Source: Rhizobium sp. NXC24 (GTDB lineage Bacteria > Pseudomonadota > Alphaproteobacteria > Rhizobiales > Rhizobiaceae). Taken from it: 64,000 nucleotides of DNA. The notes under the pieces were generated by a model. That model searched no databases. It was not told the origin of the DNA and saw only the letters and a program-made list of their open reading frames with translations. The position numbers were made by a program, and so were the translations under genes. Below are positions 18,447 through 27,594 of the stretch, piece after piece. How positions within the stretch are numbered: position 1 is the stretch's first letter; each line of letters begins with the position of its first letter. The stretch lies in assembly GCF_002944315.1 (NCBI RefSeq), contig NZ_CP024314.1:2232001-2296000 (forward strand), written 5' to 3'.

Positions 18447-19739
18447 TCAAAGTGCCAGTGTGTTGATGGAAAGCGGAGCAAGGTTCAAAGATACGGTTTC
18501 ACGGCCGCCCCTCACCGTGATCGACCTTGGTGCTTCGGACGCATTCTGAATGACGTAGACCTCGCGACCGTCGATATTTTGGAAGGCCAGCGCATTGCCA
18601 GCGAGTGGTCCGGCAGTTTTCAAAACGGCTGCGCCCGGTTTCACAAAACGGCTAAAATGCTTCATCACGTAAAATTCAGGATTGTAGATCACCGAGCCTG
18701 TTTCGGGATCAACCGTGATCATCGAGTTCTGCTGCCAGCCCCACGTGCTGGTACCGCGGGGTTCCAGCACCATGTTCCAGTAGACGTAGGCTTCGGCTCC
18801 GTTCGAAAGGTAATGTTGGATGAGATCGAACACATAATGGGCATATTCCCAGCTGTTCGAGCCGTCACCGCATTCATTTTCCGTCTGGATGATCGGCAGA
18901 TCTGGAAATGCCTGGCGTGTACGCTGCACCGCCCATTTGCCGGCCCACTGAAAACCAATGCCGCTTATAAAGGCGGCAGCTGCCGGATCGGAAAAGATCG
19001 TGCCTGCCCAGCCGTTGAAATCACCGCGTTCGATTGTGCCCGCCCAGATATCCGTCTTCAGGCCAGCGGCTTTGAAGGTGGGGCCAAGATCATCGCGAAT
19101 GAAGTCGCGCATCTTTGCACCCGTCCAGATGCACGATGGGAACTTTTGATCCGAGTTGGGCTCGTTCTGCACGTGAATGGCCTGTATCGCGATACCTGCC
19201 TGCTCATAAGCTTGGATGAAGCGGGCCAGATACTCGGCATAAGCCTTGCGATATCGCGGTTCCCAGATGAGCGTCCCGTAGTTATAAGCCTTCGGAAACT
19301 TCATCCAGGTCGGCGGGCTCCACGGCGAGGCAAAAAGGCTAAAGTCCTTTCCCCGTACCGCGCGTGCCGCTTCGATATAGGGGATCAGGTTCTTGTGATC
19401 GCGCGCAATGGAGAATGTCTCCATCGCAAAATCGCCGTCACTCTCATTGTGGCTGTACCAGCTTTCAGCATAGTCGCTCGCTCCTATTGGGAGGCGGCAA
19501 TAGTTGAAGGCGCAGCCATTCTCGGAAAAAAGCGCTTCAAGCACCTCGCGGCGCTCTGATTGCCCGAGCAGTTGCAGCGCTTTCCAGCCGAGTTCGTTGA
19601 AGCAACCGCCAAATCCCCGAAACTCGTCCAGGACAACATCGTCGTACCACAATGACAATGATGAGCCGGTTGCATCCGAGCTAACATCATTGGATTTCCA
19701 CGCTTGTTCCGGTGAGGAGGAGATCCATTCGATGGTCAT
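18447..19739 (-). CDS. GH30-family glycoside hydrolase
   Basis: A 430-residue enzyme of glycoside hydrolase family 30 (glucosylceramidase-like). The acid/base Glu is E193 in HVQNEPNS and the likely nucleophile is E287 in IIQTENECG. The start FRGFGGCFNELGWKAL and the C-terminal beta-sandwich region complete the fold. There is no signal peptide, so it probably acts in the cytoplasm on a glycoside brought in by the ABC importer encoded just downstream. Activity could be beta-glucosidase, beta-xylosidase or beta-1,6-glucanase; the family does not decide. It is the first gene of the operon and faces the ROK regulator. Confidence 0.9.
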   Translation of the reverse strand: MTIEWISSSPEQAWKSNDVSSDATGSSLSLWYDDVVLDEFRGFGGCFNELGWKALQLLGQSERREVLEALFSENGCAFNYCRLPIGASDYAESWYSHNESDGDFAMETFSIARDHKNLIPYIEAARAVRGKDFSLFASPWSPPTWMKFPKAYNYGTLIWEPRYRKAYAEYLARFIQAYEQAGIAIQAIHVQNEPNSDQKFPSCIWTGAKMRDFIRDDLGPTFKAAGLKTDIWAGTIERGDFNGWAGTIFSDPAAAAFISGIGFQWAGKWAVQRTRQAFPDLPIIQTENECGDGSNSWEYAHYVFDLIQHYLSNGAEAYVYWNMVLEPRGTSTWGWQQNSMITVDPETGSVIYNPEFYVMKHFSRFVKPGAAVLKTAGPLAGNALAFQNIDGREVYVIQNASEAPRSITVRGGRETVSLNLAPLSINTLAL

Positions 19740-19808
19740 TCATGGTCCTTTCCATGCGCAGCTCTTCAGGGCGCGCGAGTCCGCGCACCTTGCTGCTGGC
19801 GCAAATGG

Positions 19809-19823
19809 TTGAATATGTTTCAA
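19809..19823. promoter_or_regulatory. Inverted repeat between GH30 and ROK genes, possible operator
   Basis: TTGAATATGTTTCAA is a perfect 5-bp inverted repeat with a 5-bp spacer, located in the divergent intergenic region 70 bp upstream of the GH30 start. It is a plausible binding site for the ROK regulator encoded to its right, but it is short and unproven. Confidence 0.3.
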
Positions 19824-19979
19824 AGTTTGCGGCACAGGCCGCGCAGAACAACGATGTCCGGAGCTCCTCCCGGACGGCAATCCGCTGTGATAAGCAAAGC
19901 GGCAATTGATCCTGAGCGTCTTTCTAATGCAGGATGCGGATCAGTGCAAGACTTTTTTCATTGTGTTAAAGAAGTATCG

Positions 19980-21176
19980 ATGGAGCAACGCATGGCGCTC
20001 AAAGGCGACCAAAGCACGACACGAGCATTAAACAGGCGCCTTGTCCTCAATCTGCTGCGACGAGAAGGCGGGCTGAGCCGTGGAGAGATTGCCAGCCGCA
20101 CGGGGCTCAGCAATGCCGCTATTACCGGCGTTGTGACAGAGTTGATGAACGAGGGCTTTGTCAAGGAAGGCGAAAGCGGACAAAGCAGTGGTGGCAGAAA
20201 ACCTACGCCGCTCGATATCGATTACTCTGCGCGCCTTTCAATTGGATTGAAATTGATGGAGGACCGGCTTGAGGCTGTTCTCACCGATCTAGCAACTGAG
20301 CAGATCGCAAACCATGTCGTCGCGCTGCCCCGCCTGGTTCCCGATCGAGTGACCGAGGCCGCTCAACAGGCGGTGGAACATTTGCTGACCAAGGCACGAC
20401 AACCTCGCGAGAAACTGATCGGCGTAGGATTGGCGATGCCGGGCCTCATCGATATCGAACGAGGGGTATGCCTGATTTCGCATCGCTTCGGTTGGAAGGA
20501 TGTTCCGATAGCTGCCCTCCTTGCAGAACGGCTGAACGTCCCGGTCTGGGTGGATAACGATGTAAACGCGTTTGCAATCGCCCAGCAGTTATTCGGCCAT
20601 GCTCGCCGTCGCAATTCGGCACTTGTGCTAATCATTGGCACCGGTGTCGGCGCTGCCCTGATCTTTAATGGGCAGATCCATCGAGGTGCTCGATATGCTG
20701 CCGGTGAAGTCGGCTTTGCTGTAGATTCGACGGCACTGGGAGCTCCGCGTGAACACAGGCTGAGCTGGGGAAGCCGCTTCTCCGAGCCGGCCATGACCAA
20801 GGCGTGGTCGGAAATTCAAGCCACGCAGCCCCACCACCCGCCGCTTGAGCTGCAGCAGGCAGCCTCCAGCGGCGATCTTCGCGCGATTGCCTATCTTGGC
20901 CAGACGGGTCATGAGATCGGCGTGAGGTTGGTGACGATGATCGATCTCGTTGACCCTGACGTCGTCATTGTCGGTGGGGAAGCAATTCGCTTTGGATGCG
21001 GTTTGGTCGAGCCGCTGATAGCTGCGGTTAACGAATATTGTTTCGAAACACCTCCCCCAGTCGAGGTGGATTGGGAGAATAACGTGTGGTCGCGTGGTGC
21101 ATCCGCGCTTGCTATCCAGAAGTTCTTCGATTTTGAAAGTGCGGCTGGCTTCGAAGCCAAGTTGCTGTCGGAATAG
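19980..21176 (+). CDS. ROK-family transcriptional regulator (NagC/XylR type)
   Basis: A 398-residue repressor with an N-terminal winged helix (GGLSRGEIASRTGLSNAAIT) and a C-terminal sugar-kinase-like ROK domain (GVGLAMPGLID, VWVDNDVNAFAIAQ, IGTGVGAALIFNGQIHRG). The start at 19980 gives the usual family N-terminus; the frame is open further upstream without support. The zinc-binding Cys cluster of many ROK proteins is not visible after the GAxxxAGE stretch. The gene is divergent from the GH30-ABC operon, which it very likely represses until the imported sugar binds. Confidence 0.9.
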   Translation: MEQRMALKGDQSTTRALNRRLVLNLLRREGGLSRGEIASRTGLSNAAITGVVTELMNEGFVKEGESGQSSGGRKPTPLDIDYSARLSIGLKLMEDRLEAVLTDLATEQIANHVVALPRLVPDRVTEAAQQAVEHLLTKARQPREKLIGVGLAMPGLIDIERGVCLISHRFGWKDVPIAALLAERLNVPVWVDNDVNAFAIAQQLFGHARRRNSALVLIIGTGVGAALIFNGQIHRGARYAAGEVGFAVDSTALGAPREHRLSWGSRFSEPAMTKAWSEIQATQPHHPPLELQQAASSGDLRAIAYLGQTGHEIGVRLVTMIDLVDPDVVIVGGEAIRFGCGLVEPLIAAVNEYCFETPPPVEVDWENNVWSRGASALAIQKFFDFESAAGFEAKLLSE

Positions 21177-21344
21177 GCTAAATCGCATTTCGGTCTATGC
21201 CGTTGCCGGCGACACATTCGCCTACATTCTGGAACGGTGGCGCGAAAGCACTTGAAAGATCGACTTCTTTTATTTAATGAAATATCGAATGCCGAAGGGA
21301 AGTCATGGCGAATTACACCTTCGGTAACGACGCGAGGAGGCACC

Positions 21345-21764
21345 ATGATTAAGCTCAGACAACTCGCCCATGTTTGCATTTTCACCCGGGATCTCGATAA
21401 GACCCGGGCGTTTTATCGGGACGTACTTGGCGCGGACACTCAGTTCAGTTTTCTCCGCGACGGCAAAATCTTCGGTTTCTACGTCAACTGCAATGGACGG
21501 ACCGCAATCGAAGTTTTCGAAAAGAGCGAGACCAGCTACAGCGAACATAACCAGATCAACCACTTCTGCCTTGAGGTGGAAGACATGGACGATGCCATCG
21601 AACATATCCGATCCAAAGGGGTCGAGATTACCAACAAGAGGCTTGCGTGCGATGACACGTATCAAGCTTGGTTGCGCGATCCCAACGACGTCCGAATTGA
21701 GCTGTTCGAATACACGGATAGAAGTGCCCAGTTTATCGGTGGTGACCGCATTGCCGATTGGTAA
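21345..21764 (+). CDS. VOC-superfamily (glyoxalase/dioxygenase) protein
   Basis: A 139-residue protein with the paired beta-alpha-beta-beta-beta modules of the VOC fold. Metal-ligand positions are visible: His in QLAHVCIFTRD, His in INHFCLEVEDMDDA and Glu in VRIELFEYTD. The stretch KTRAFYRDVLGAD is typical of lactoylglutathione-lyase-like members. GAGGAGG precedes the ATG. It follows the ROK regulator on the same strand at 168 bp, so linkage to the sugar operon is possible but unproven. The substrate is unknown. Confidence 0.85.
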   Translation: MIKLRQLAHVCIFTRDLDKTRAFYRDVLGADTQFSFLRDGKIFGFYVNCNGRTAIEVFEKSETSYSEHNQINHFCLEVEDMDDAIEHIRSKGVEITNKRLACDDTYQAWLRDPNDVRIELFEYTDRSAQFIGGDRIADW

Positions 21765-22092
21765 TCGCATGTGGTGTTAAGCGGCATGGCATCATCGCCT
21801 GCTCCTGCGTGCAGGCCCATTTCGACCTGATGATCTCTGGCATGGTTGCCGACGCGATCAAAGCGTTTGCCCGACACCATTTTGAAAACAGCGATGACTT
21901 CCAGGGTGGAACGCCCTTCGAGCATGAAGAGCTGCAGTGGCGAAGGTAAAAGGAAGTCACACCACGCTATTACCAATTCATCTGCTTGAGACAAAAGTGC
22001 GGCGCAGCGCAAACGGCGTGTTCTCAAGCAAGCGCTCGGCGCCCAGCCATGCTGCGAACTTAACAGCGAACTGCCAAGCAACAGCTTGGATA
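21765..22092. other. Convergent intergenic region
   Basis: About 330 bp between the VOC gene and the 3' end of the LysR gene. Small frames are present but none shows a ribosome-binding site or a family motif. Nothing further is supported. Confidence 0.45.
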
Positions 22093-22959
22093 TTATCCAA
22101 AATGTTGGATCATCAGTTCTGTAAGCGCCCGGATTTTGCGCGCAGGGTGTTGTCCAGGCGGCCGGACCACATATATGCCAGCCTCCGGGCAACGATAACG
22201 GGTCATCACTTGCGTTAGGGCACCGGACGCCAAATAGGTTTCCACAAGGAAATCCGGAAGCGCAGCAATTCCAAGTCCCGCCACTGCCGCGGCCGCCAGC
22301 GCGATTCCATTGTCTGCCTTGAACCGGCCTTGCGGGTGAATAGTGATCGTCTTATCTCCATCGATCAGCTGCCGAGCTTCCGTTCCCTGCATAAGAAATT
22401 GGTGGGTCAGGAGTTCTTCGGACGTCTCGGGGGCTCCATGTTCTTTGATGTAGGCTGGGCTCGCGACCAGCATGCCATGGATCGGGCCAATCCGCCGAGC
22501 GACAAGGTTCGAGTCGGGAAGGTACCCGACGCGCACTGCACAATCAAAGCCTTCGGCAATGATATCAACGAAGCGATCAGTGTAAGCCGTGTGCACGCAG
22601 AGTAGTGGGTGACGCCTAGCGAATTCGGCGAGCACCGGTGCCAAATGCGTCGTCCCGAATGACAAAGGGGCTGTAATCCGTAGGAGCCCGCGCAACTCGC
22701 CATCAGGCAAGATGGTTTCCCGAGCAACATCCATCTCGGCGCAAACTCGGGCCGCATGGTCTCGGAATGTGACTCCGGCTTCGGTCAGGGACGCGCCCCG
22801 TGTCGTTCGCGCTAGAAGCTGGACGCCCAGCTCTGCTTCCAATCGAAACAACCGCCTACTGACGATGGACTTTGAAACACCTAGCCGCCGAGCAGCCGGC
22901 GAAACGCCGCCAGCGTTGGCCACTTCGACAAATGTCTGCAGATCTTCAAAATCCAACAC
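22093..22959 (-). CDS. LysR-family transcriptional regulator
   Basis: A regulator of about 288 residues. The N-terminal winged helix reads DLQTFVEVANAGGVSPAARR then LGVSKSIVSRRLFRLE. The effector domain has the common GLLRITAPLSFG and AGLGIAALPDFLV stretches. The GTG at 22959 gives the usual family N-terminus; the frame stays open to 23082, so the start is not certain. It is divergent from the pirin-luciferase-SDR gene run to its right and is the natural candidate for its control. Confidence 0.88.
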   Translation of the reverse strand: MLDFEDLQTFVEVANAGGVSPAARRLGVSKSIVSRRLFRLEAELGVQLLARTTRGASLTEAGVTFRDHAARVCAEMDVARETILPDGELRGLLRITAPLSFGTTHLAPVLAEFARRHPLLCVHTAYTDRFVDIIAEGFDCAVRVGYLPDSNLVARRIGPIHGMLVASPAYIKEHGAPETSEELLTHQFLMQGTEARQLIDGDKTITIHPQGRFKADNGIALAAAAVAGLGIAALPDFLVETYLASGALTQVMTRYRCPEAGIYVVRPPGQHPARKIRALTELMIQHFG

Positions 22960-23420
22960 AGGCGTTCCAGTTTTCGAGACATGGTATGCGCGTAGTGAGA
23001 CTAGCACGCCATCTTTAGGAACGATAGGTAAGGTTTGGGGAGTAGCGGGCCTCTGATCCTCCGGACATTTATCGCGGCACAAGCATCCAGACGCGGCAGC
23101 GCTGATTCCCGCTGACCTGGAAATTCACCAAGATCCCAAAGTGTCGGTGATGTTCCTGTCCTACGAAGGATGCGGCGGCCGTCCTCTTGCTCTCGTGTAT
23201 GAAAGACCTTGGACCGGTGCCCCCGTGGGTGGGGCTCGGGTATAAAGCGTTCAATCTTCGATACGCTGCTGCGATGAAGACGCGCTGCTTCAATCCAATT
23301 TCAGATTTCCATCCGCCCTGACCGTTCCAGTTTTCGCGACACAGTTGGTTGCTTTGTAAGGCTACCGCCTTGCTCGCCTGAAGGCCATTTTGAGCGCTGT
23401 TCACACCAAGGAGAGCGGTT
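22960..23420. other. Divergent intergenic region between LysR and pirin-like gene
   Basis: About 460 bp, likely holding the promoters of both transcription units. No gene is supported. No clear T-N11-A palindrome was found by eye. Confidence 0.4.
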
Positions 23421-23834
23421 ATGGCAAGTATTCCCGCCCTCAATGGTAGCGTTCTTGGCGAGGTATCCATCTCCAAAGTCTTTTGTAAGCATATCCTGGC
23501 GTCATCGTTATCAAGTCGCGCGGCGGATTTGCTCCCTGGTGAGATAGAGGTTGCTGGCCAGACGGACGCCTTCGGCGAAGCACAGTTGGTGGTCTTCAAG
23601 CCGGGGGCTGAGATTGTGCTGCGAGCCCGCGGCAGCGCCCATCTGATGTTGCTCGGCGGCGAGCCTTTTCCCGAACCACGCCACATCTACTGGAACTTCG
23701 TCTCAAGCTCGAAGGAACGCATCGAGCAGGCCAAGGACGACTGGCGCCATGGGCGCTTCCCCGAGATCGCCGGCGAGACCGAATTCATTCCGTTGCCACC
23801 CGATCCGGTGCGTGTCGCTCGCGCCGACCGATAA
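23421..23834 (+). CDS. Short pirin-like cupin protein
   Basis: A 137-residue protein matching the C-terminal cupin domain of pirins: LMLLGGEPFPEPRHIYWNFV, then SSSKERIEQAKDDW and TEFIPLP at the end. The N-terminal cupin with the metal-binding His residues of full pirins (around 230-300 residues) is missing, and the first 30 residues do not fit the family. It may be a stand-alone domain or a truncated gene that is still translated. It is the first of five same-strand genes: cupin, LLM oxidoreductase, SDR, SnoaL-like, F420-reductase-like. Confidence 0.65.
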   Translation: MASIPALNGSVLGEVSISKVFCKHILASSLSSRAADLLPGEIEVAGQTDAFGEAQLVVFKPGAEIVLRARGSAHLMLLGGEPFPEPRHIYWNFVSSSKERIEQAKDDWRHGRFPEIAGETEFIPLPPDPVRVARADR

Positions 23835-23851
23835 CTTTGCAAGGACATTTT

Positions 23852-24910
23852 ATGGAAATTGGCATAGACAGTTTCGCGGCAATCCTGCCCGATCCGGCAA
23901 CAGGAAGGCTGCCTTCGGCAACTGACCGCATGGCCGATCTCATCGAGGAGGTCGAGGTTGCCGACCGCGTCGGGCTCGACGTGTTCGGCATCGGCGAGCA
24001 CCACCGTGCCGAATTCTTGGATTCTGCACCGCCGATCATTTTGGCGGCTGCGGCTGCCCGCACGGGCCAGATCCGTCTCACAAGCGCGGTCACGGTGCTG
24101 AGCGCCGCTGATCCCGTGCGTGTGTTTCAAGAATTTGCGACTCTTGACTTGATCTCGAAAGGTCGCGTCGAAATCACGGTCGGCCGAGGGTCGTTCGGCG
24201 AGGCCTATCCCCTGTTCGGTCTGGACACTCGGAACTATGACGCACTCTTCGCTGAGAAGCTCGATCTTTTGCTGAAGCTTCGCGAAACGATCAATCTGAA
24301 GTGGGAAGGGCACTTTCGCCCTAGGCTCGATGGGCAAGGTGTCTTCCCGCGTCCCCATCAACAGCGGTTGCCGGTATGGGTAGGCGTCGGCGGCACGCCG
24401 CAGTCCTTTGCTCGCGCTGGCGCGCTGGGGCTTCCGTTGATGGTCGCGATTATTGGCGGCAGCTTTGAGAGGTTCCGTCCGCTGGTCGATCTCTATCGCG
24501 AGGCTGGGCAGCGTGCCGGCCACCCCCCTGAACAGCTCACCGTCGGCGTCCATGCGATGGGCTTTGTCGGAGAAACCACTGGGAAGGCCAAGGACGCCTT
24601 CTTTCCCGGCTGGGCGCATCTAACGGCAAAGATCGGTCGTGAACGTGGCTGGTCTTCCCCTACGCGCCAGCAGTTCGAGGCAATGTGCGGACCGGAAGGT
24701 GCATTCTTGATCGGCGACCCAGCAACTGTTGCCGGCAAAATGCTCAAAGCGAGCGCCGCACTCGGCGGCGTGTCTCGCATCACCTTCCAAATGAGCACGG
24801 CATCTCTCGATACGACCGCGATGAAGCGCTCGATCGAGCTGCTTGGAAACGACGTGGCACCCATCGTCCGGACAGCGCAGGCAAAGCCGTCAGGAACCCT
24901 CGACTTCTGA
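23852..24910 (+). CDS. LLM-class flavin-dependent oxidoreductase
   Basis: A 352-residue luciferase-like oxidoreductase. Diagnostic stretches are DVFGIGEHHRAEFLDSAPP near the start, TSAVTVLSAADPVRVFQEFA, and GRVEITVGRGSFGEAYPLFG. The GEHH motif is found in bacterial luciferase-like proteins of the alkanal-monooxygenase-like group. It is 17 bp after the pirin-like gene and 10 bp before the SDR gene, so it is in an operon. It would use FMN or F420-type cofactors; the substrate is unknown. Confidence 0.88.
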   Translation: MEIGIDSFAAILPDPATGRLPSATDRMADLIEEVEVADRVGLDVFGIGEHHRAEFLDSAPPIILAAAAARTGQIRLTSAVTVLSAADPVRVFQEFATLDLISKGRVEITVGRGSFGEAYPLFGLDTRNYDALFAEKLDLLLKLRETINLKWEGHFRPRLDGQGVFPRPHQQRLPVWVGVGGTPQSFARAGALGLPLMVAIIGGSFERFRPLVDLYREAGQRAGHPPEQLTVGVHAMGFVGETTGKAKDAFFPGWAHLTAKIGRERGWSSPTRQQFEAMCGPEGAFLIGDPATVAGKMLKASAALGGVSRITFQMSTASLDTTAMKRSIELLGNDVAPIVRTAQAKPSGTLDF

Positions 24911-24920
24911 AAGGAGACGC

Positions 24921-25793
24921 ATGATGTCATCGACCTCGCAACATTCCGGTCGTTCCGTTGCGATAACCGGAGCAGGAGGGGGTCTCGGCCGCGATATTGC
25001 CCTTGGGCTTGCCGCCAAGGGCTACATCGTTTTCGGCACGGCGATGTCCCCGGCGGAGGTTCATGACCTGAAAGACGCCTCCGATGGGCGTGTCAGCCTG
25101 ACAGTTTGTGATATGACCAAGGAGCAGGCCGTAAAAGCCTGGGCAGGCGGCGTGTCCGACGCGCTCGGCGCCGCCGGGCTCGACATCCTGATCAACAATG
25201 CGGGGATCCTGACTCCAGGCCCGATCGAGCTTTTGTCACTCGACGCCATCCGGCACGAGTTCGACGTCAATGTGTTTGGGGCTTTGTCGGTCATCAACGC
25301 CTTCCTGCCGGCGTTGCGCAAGGCGCCTGGGCGCATTGTTCAAGTCAGCACCTGGACGGCTACCGTGCCGCTCCCCTTCAACGGGCCGTCTGGCGCATCG
25401 AAGGCGGCCATGGAGGTGTTCGCAGCAGTCTACCGCGCTGAACTGAAGTCTTTTGGCATCGATGTCGTAGTAGCGCCTGCTGGCAATATGAGAACCGGCG
25501 GCCCGGCGAAGACAGCTTCCGCCCTCGCTCGCGTCGCCGACGGTATGACGCTTGAAGAGCGCGCATTGTACGGCCAGGCGTTCGACACATTCGCCACCAC
25601 ACTCAACACCATGCAGAGTAGCGGCCTTGACTCAGTTTCGGCCGCCAAGCGCGTGATCGAACTGGCAGAGCAGGTCCCCGCACCGAGCCGCGCCCCGGTC
25701 GGCCCCGACGCCGACCAGATGCTTCGCGCGGCTCGTGAGAAATCCGATGCGGAGCTGGATGCCCTGCGCCTTCAAATCGTCGGTCTAAGTTGA
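24921..25793 (+). CDS. SDR-family protein lacking the catalytic tyrosine
   Basis: A 290-residue short-chain dehydrogenase/reductase. The nucleotide motif TGAGGGLG, NNAG (ILINNAGIL) and the catalytic Ser (S143 in VQVSTWTA) are present, as is Lys161. The Tyr of the YxxxK motif is replaced: the sequence reads GPSGASK, with Ser157 at the Tyr place. Because Tyr is the general acid/base, normal dehydrogenase activity is doubtful. AAGGAG lies 5 bp before the ATG. It is the third gene of the redox operon. It could be a binding or regulatory protein, or a single-base change may have inactivated it. Confidence 0.87.
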   Translation: MMSSTSQHSGRSVAITGAGGGLGRDIALGLAAKGYIVFGTAMSPAEVHDLKDASDGRVSLTVCDMTKEQAVKAWAGGVSDALGAAGLDILINNAGILTPGPIELLSLDAIRHEFDVNVFGALSVINAFLPALRKAPGRIVQVSTWTATVPLPFNGPSGASKAAMEVFAAVYRAELKSFGIDVVVAPAGNMRTGGPAKTASALARVADGMTLEERALYGQAFDTFATTLNTMQSSGLDSVSAAKRVIELAEQVPAPSRAPVGPDADQMLRAAREKSDAELDALRLQIVGLS

Positions 25794-25834
25794 ATTTGTC
25801 CGATAGCCATTCGCTTCCAACGAAAGAGGAATCC

Positions 25835-26293
25835 ATGCTCGTACTCGTAGACCCCAATGATGCCCGCGCCGTTCGTAACAAAGATAATGTGCTGGCCCTC
25901 TATGATTTGATGATCAATCAGAAGAAATCGGCGGAAGCGACAGCCAAGTTCGTCAGTCCTGATTACGTCCAGCACAACCCGCTAATCGCCGACGGCTCGG
26001 ATGCTTTGGGGAAATATTTTGGCCAGGTTACGCATGAGCGCGCGAACGCGCGTGTCGTTATCCACCGTCTCATCGCGACTGGTGACTATGTCTGGACCCA
26101 CGTGAATTTCGTGAATCTTTTCAATGACGATACTGATGACCCCGGTGTCGCCGGTGTCGATATCTACCGAATGGATGCCGATGGAAAAGCGGTGGAACAT
26201 TGGGATGTTCTGCAATTCGTCGGCAGCTCGGATAATTCGGCTCCATGGGTCGCCCCGAATATCCCCCGCGCCAATCCAAATGATATGTTCTGA
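25835..26293 (+). CDS. SnoaL-like (NTF2-fold) protein
   Basis: A 152-residue protein of the SnoaL-like polyketide-cyclase type: NKDNVLALYDLMINQKKSAE, FVSPDYVQHNP, GDYVWTHVNFVN, and DIYRMDADGKAVEHWDVLQF. The His in YVQHNP and the Asp/His pairs near the end line the pocket in family members. It is usually linked with small-molecule isomerisation or breakdown, but many members are uncharacterised. It lies 41 bp after the SDR gene in the same direction. Confidence 0.85.
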   Translation: MLVLVDPNDARAVRNKDNVLALYDLMINQKKSAEATAKFVSPDYVQHNPLIADGSDALGKYFGQVTHERANARVVIHRLIATGDYVWTHVNFVNLFNDDTDDPGVAGVDIYRMDADGKAVEHWDVLQFVGSSDNSAPWVAPNIPRANPNDMF

Positions 26294-26361
26294 AAGAAGA
26301 TCCGGCGGTACGGAGCCAAGCTCCACGGGCGGAAATAGAGAACTGCGAAAGGACTCTTTTA

Positions 26362-26955
26362 ATGAAGTATGCCATTCTCGGATCGGGAGCTATCGGCAGC
26401 GCGCTCGCCCGGCGGTTTGCCGCCAAAGAAATCAATGTATCGCTCGCCAACACCAAGGGTCCGGAGAGCCTGGCCGGCTTGGTCACGGAGCTCGGTGATC
26501 GGGTGAAGCCGGTGACGGCTGCGGAAGCCCTTCAGGCCAATGTTGTCATTTTAGCGATCCCATTCGACGCCGTACCCAATGCGGTAAAAGGTGTCGAATG
26601 GGACGGCCGCATCGTGGTGGACGCGACGAACGCTATCGACTTCCCCGCCTTCACGCCGCGCGACCTTAAGGGCCGACTATCCACGCAGATCGTTGCCGAT
26701 GCTGTTTCAGGTGCCAGAGTCGTGAAGGCCTTCAACACGCTCTTGGCGGCCCGGCTCGGGGCTGATCCAGCGATATCCGGCGGCCGTCGCGTTTTGTTTG
26801 TTTCGGGCGATGACGTGTCGGCCCGGACTGCTGTTGCCGAGCTCATCGAGCGCCTCGGCTTCGCCGCTGTCGATCTGGGCGGCATCGCTGAAGGCGGCCG
26901 TGCCCAGCAATTCGGTGGCGGCGTTGCCGCCAAGGAGTTCGTCCAACTCGGATAA
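26362..26955 (+). CDS. NADPH-dependent F420-reductase-like protein
   Basis: A 197-residue Rossmann protein beginning MKYAILGSGAIGSALARRFA, with the dinucleotide motif GSGAIG. It matches the NADP-oxidoreductase, coenzyme F420-dependent family (FNO-like), with VVILAIPFDAVPNAV, the DATNAIDF segment and VVKAFNTLLAARLG. Rhizobia are not known for F420 in general, so it may act on another substrate. It is the last gene of the redox run, 68 bp after the SnoaL-like gene. Confidence 0.87.
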   Translation: MKYAILGSGAIGSALARRFAAKEINVSLANTKGPESLAGLVTELGDRVKPVTAAEALQANVVILAIPFDAVPNAVKGVEWDGRIVVDATNAIDFPAFTPRDLKGRLSTQIVADAVSGARVVKAFNTLLAARLGADPAISGGRRVLFVSGDDVSARTAVAELIERLGFAAVDLGGIAEGGRAQQFGGGVAAKEFVQLG

Positions 26956-27313
26956 TTGGTAGGCCGATGACAAGAGAACGGTCAGTCAAATCCGTTCTTG
27001 AGCGCGACCGTGGGCTTTGCGTCAGACTATGCATGTTTCGATTGACTAATAGAAAATGCCCCTTCCCATTGCTTTTCGGATCCCAGAAATGATCTTGGAA
27101 GGTCCCAGATTGAAGGCGAAGCGCTCGTCAGTGCTTCAATCAAGAGGGAATCAGAACTCGCTGTTCCACAACGGTCGTATGAGCTGTTCCAGGTTTCACG
27201 GCACAGTTCTGCAAATCTTAGGGCTACCGATTGCCTAGCGAAGCGGTATCAAACTGGCAATCGCCGAAACGGTGACCAAAAACTCACTATCGAACAGCGA
27301 AAGATCGGGGCAA

Positions 27314-27475
27314 TGAACAGCAACACGCGTCGGGACTTTCTAAAAATCGCAGCGGGTTCCGCCACTTTGGCCACTTCTGCGGCGACGAGCGTTGTCTCTG
27401 CTGATGAGGCGCCATCTATTGCCTATACGGGCGACTATAAGGCTGGTACCGCGTCCAATGGCTTGGATATTTGAT
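27314..27475 (+). pseudogene. Relic of a Tat-exported protein gene (N-terminal signal)
   Basis: An ATG is followed by a twin-arginine signal, TRRDFLKIAAG, and an Ala-rich hydrophobic stretch, then a short reading frame of about 50 codons that ends without any domain. This is the 5' end of a gene for a Tat-exported protein, cut off soon after its signal peptide. The exact reading frame after the signal is not certain. Confidence 0.35.
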
Positions 27476-27594
27476 TTGGAGGTGAAATTCTGAGCAGCTT
27501 CGGTCAGATACCTGAAGGATTTCCCAGCACAAGACCTCCGCCCTCACGGGCGTGACGAGCAAGACGCCTGATGATTTCCTGACCGAAACTCCAT

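Noticed and set aside
18171-19559. 462-codon open frame opposite the GH30 gene
   Set aside because: It is the complementary shadow of a clear GH30 coding sequence; it has no family motif.
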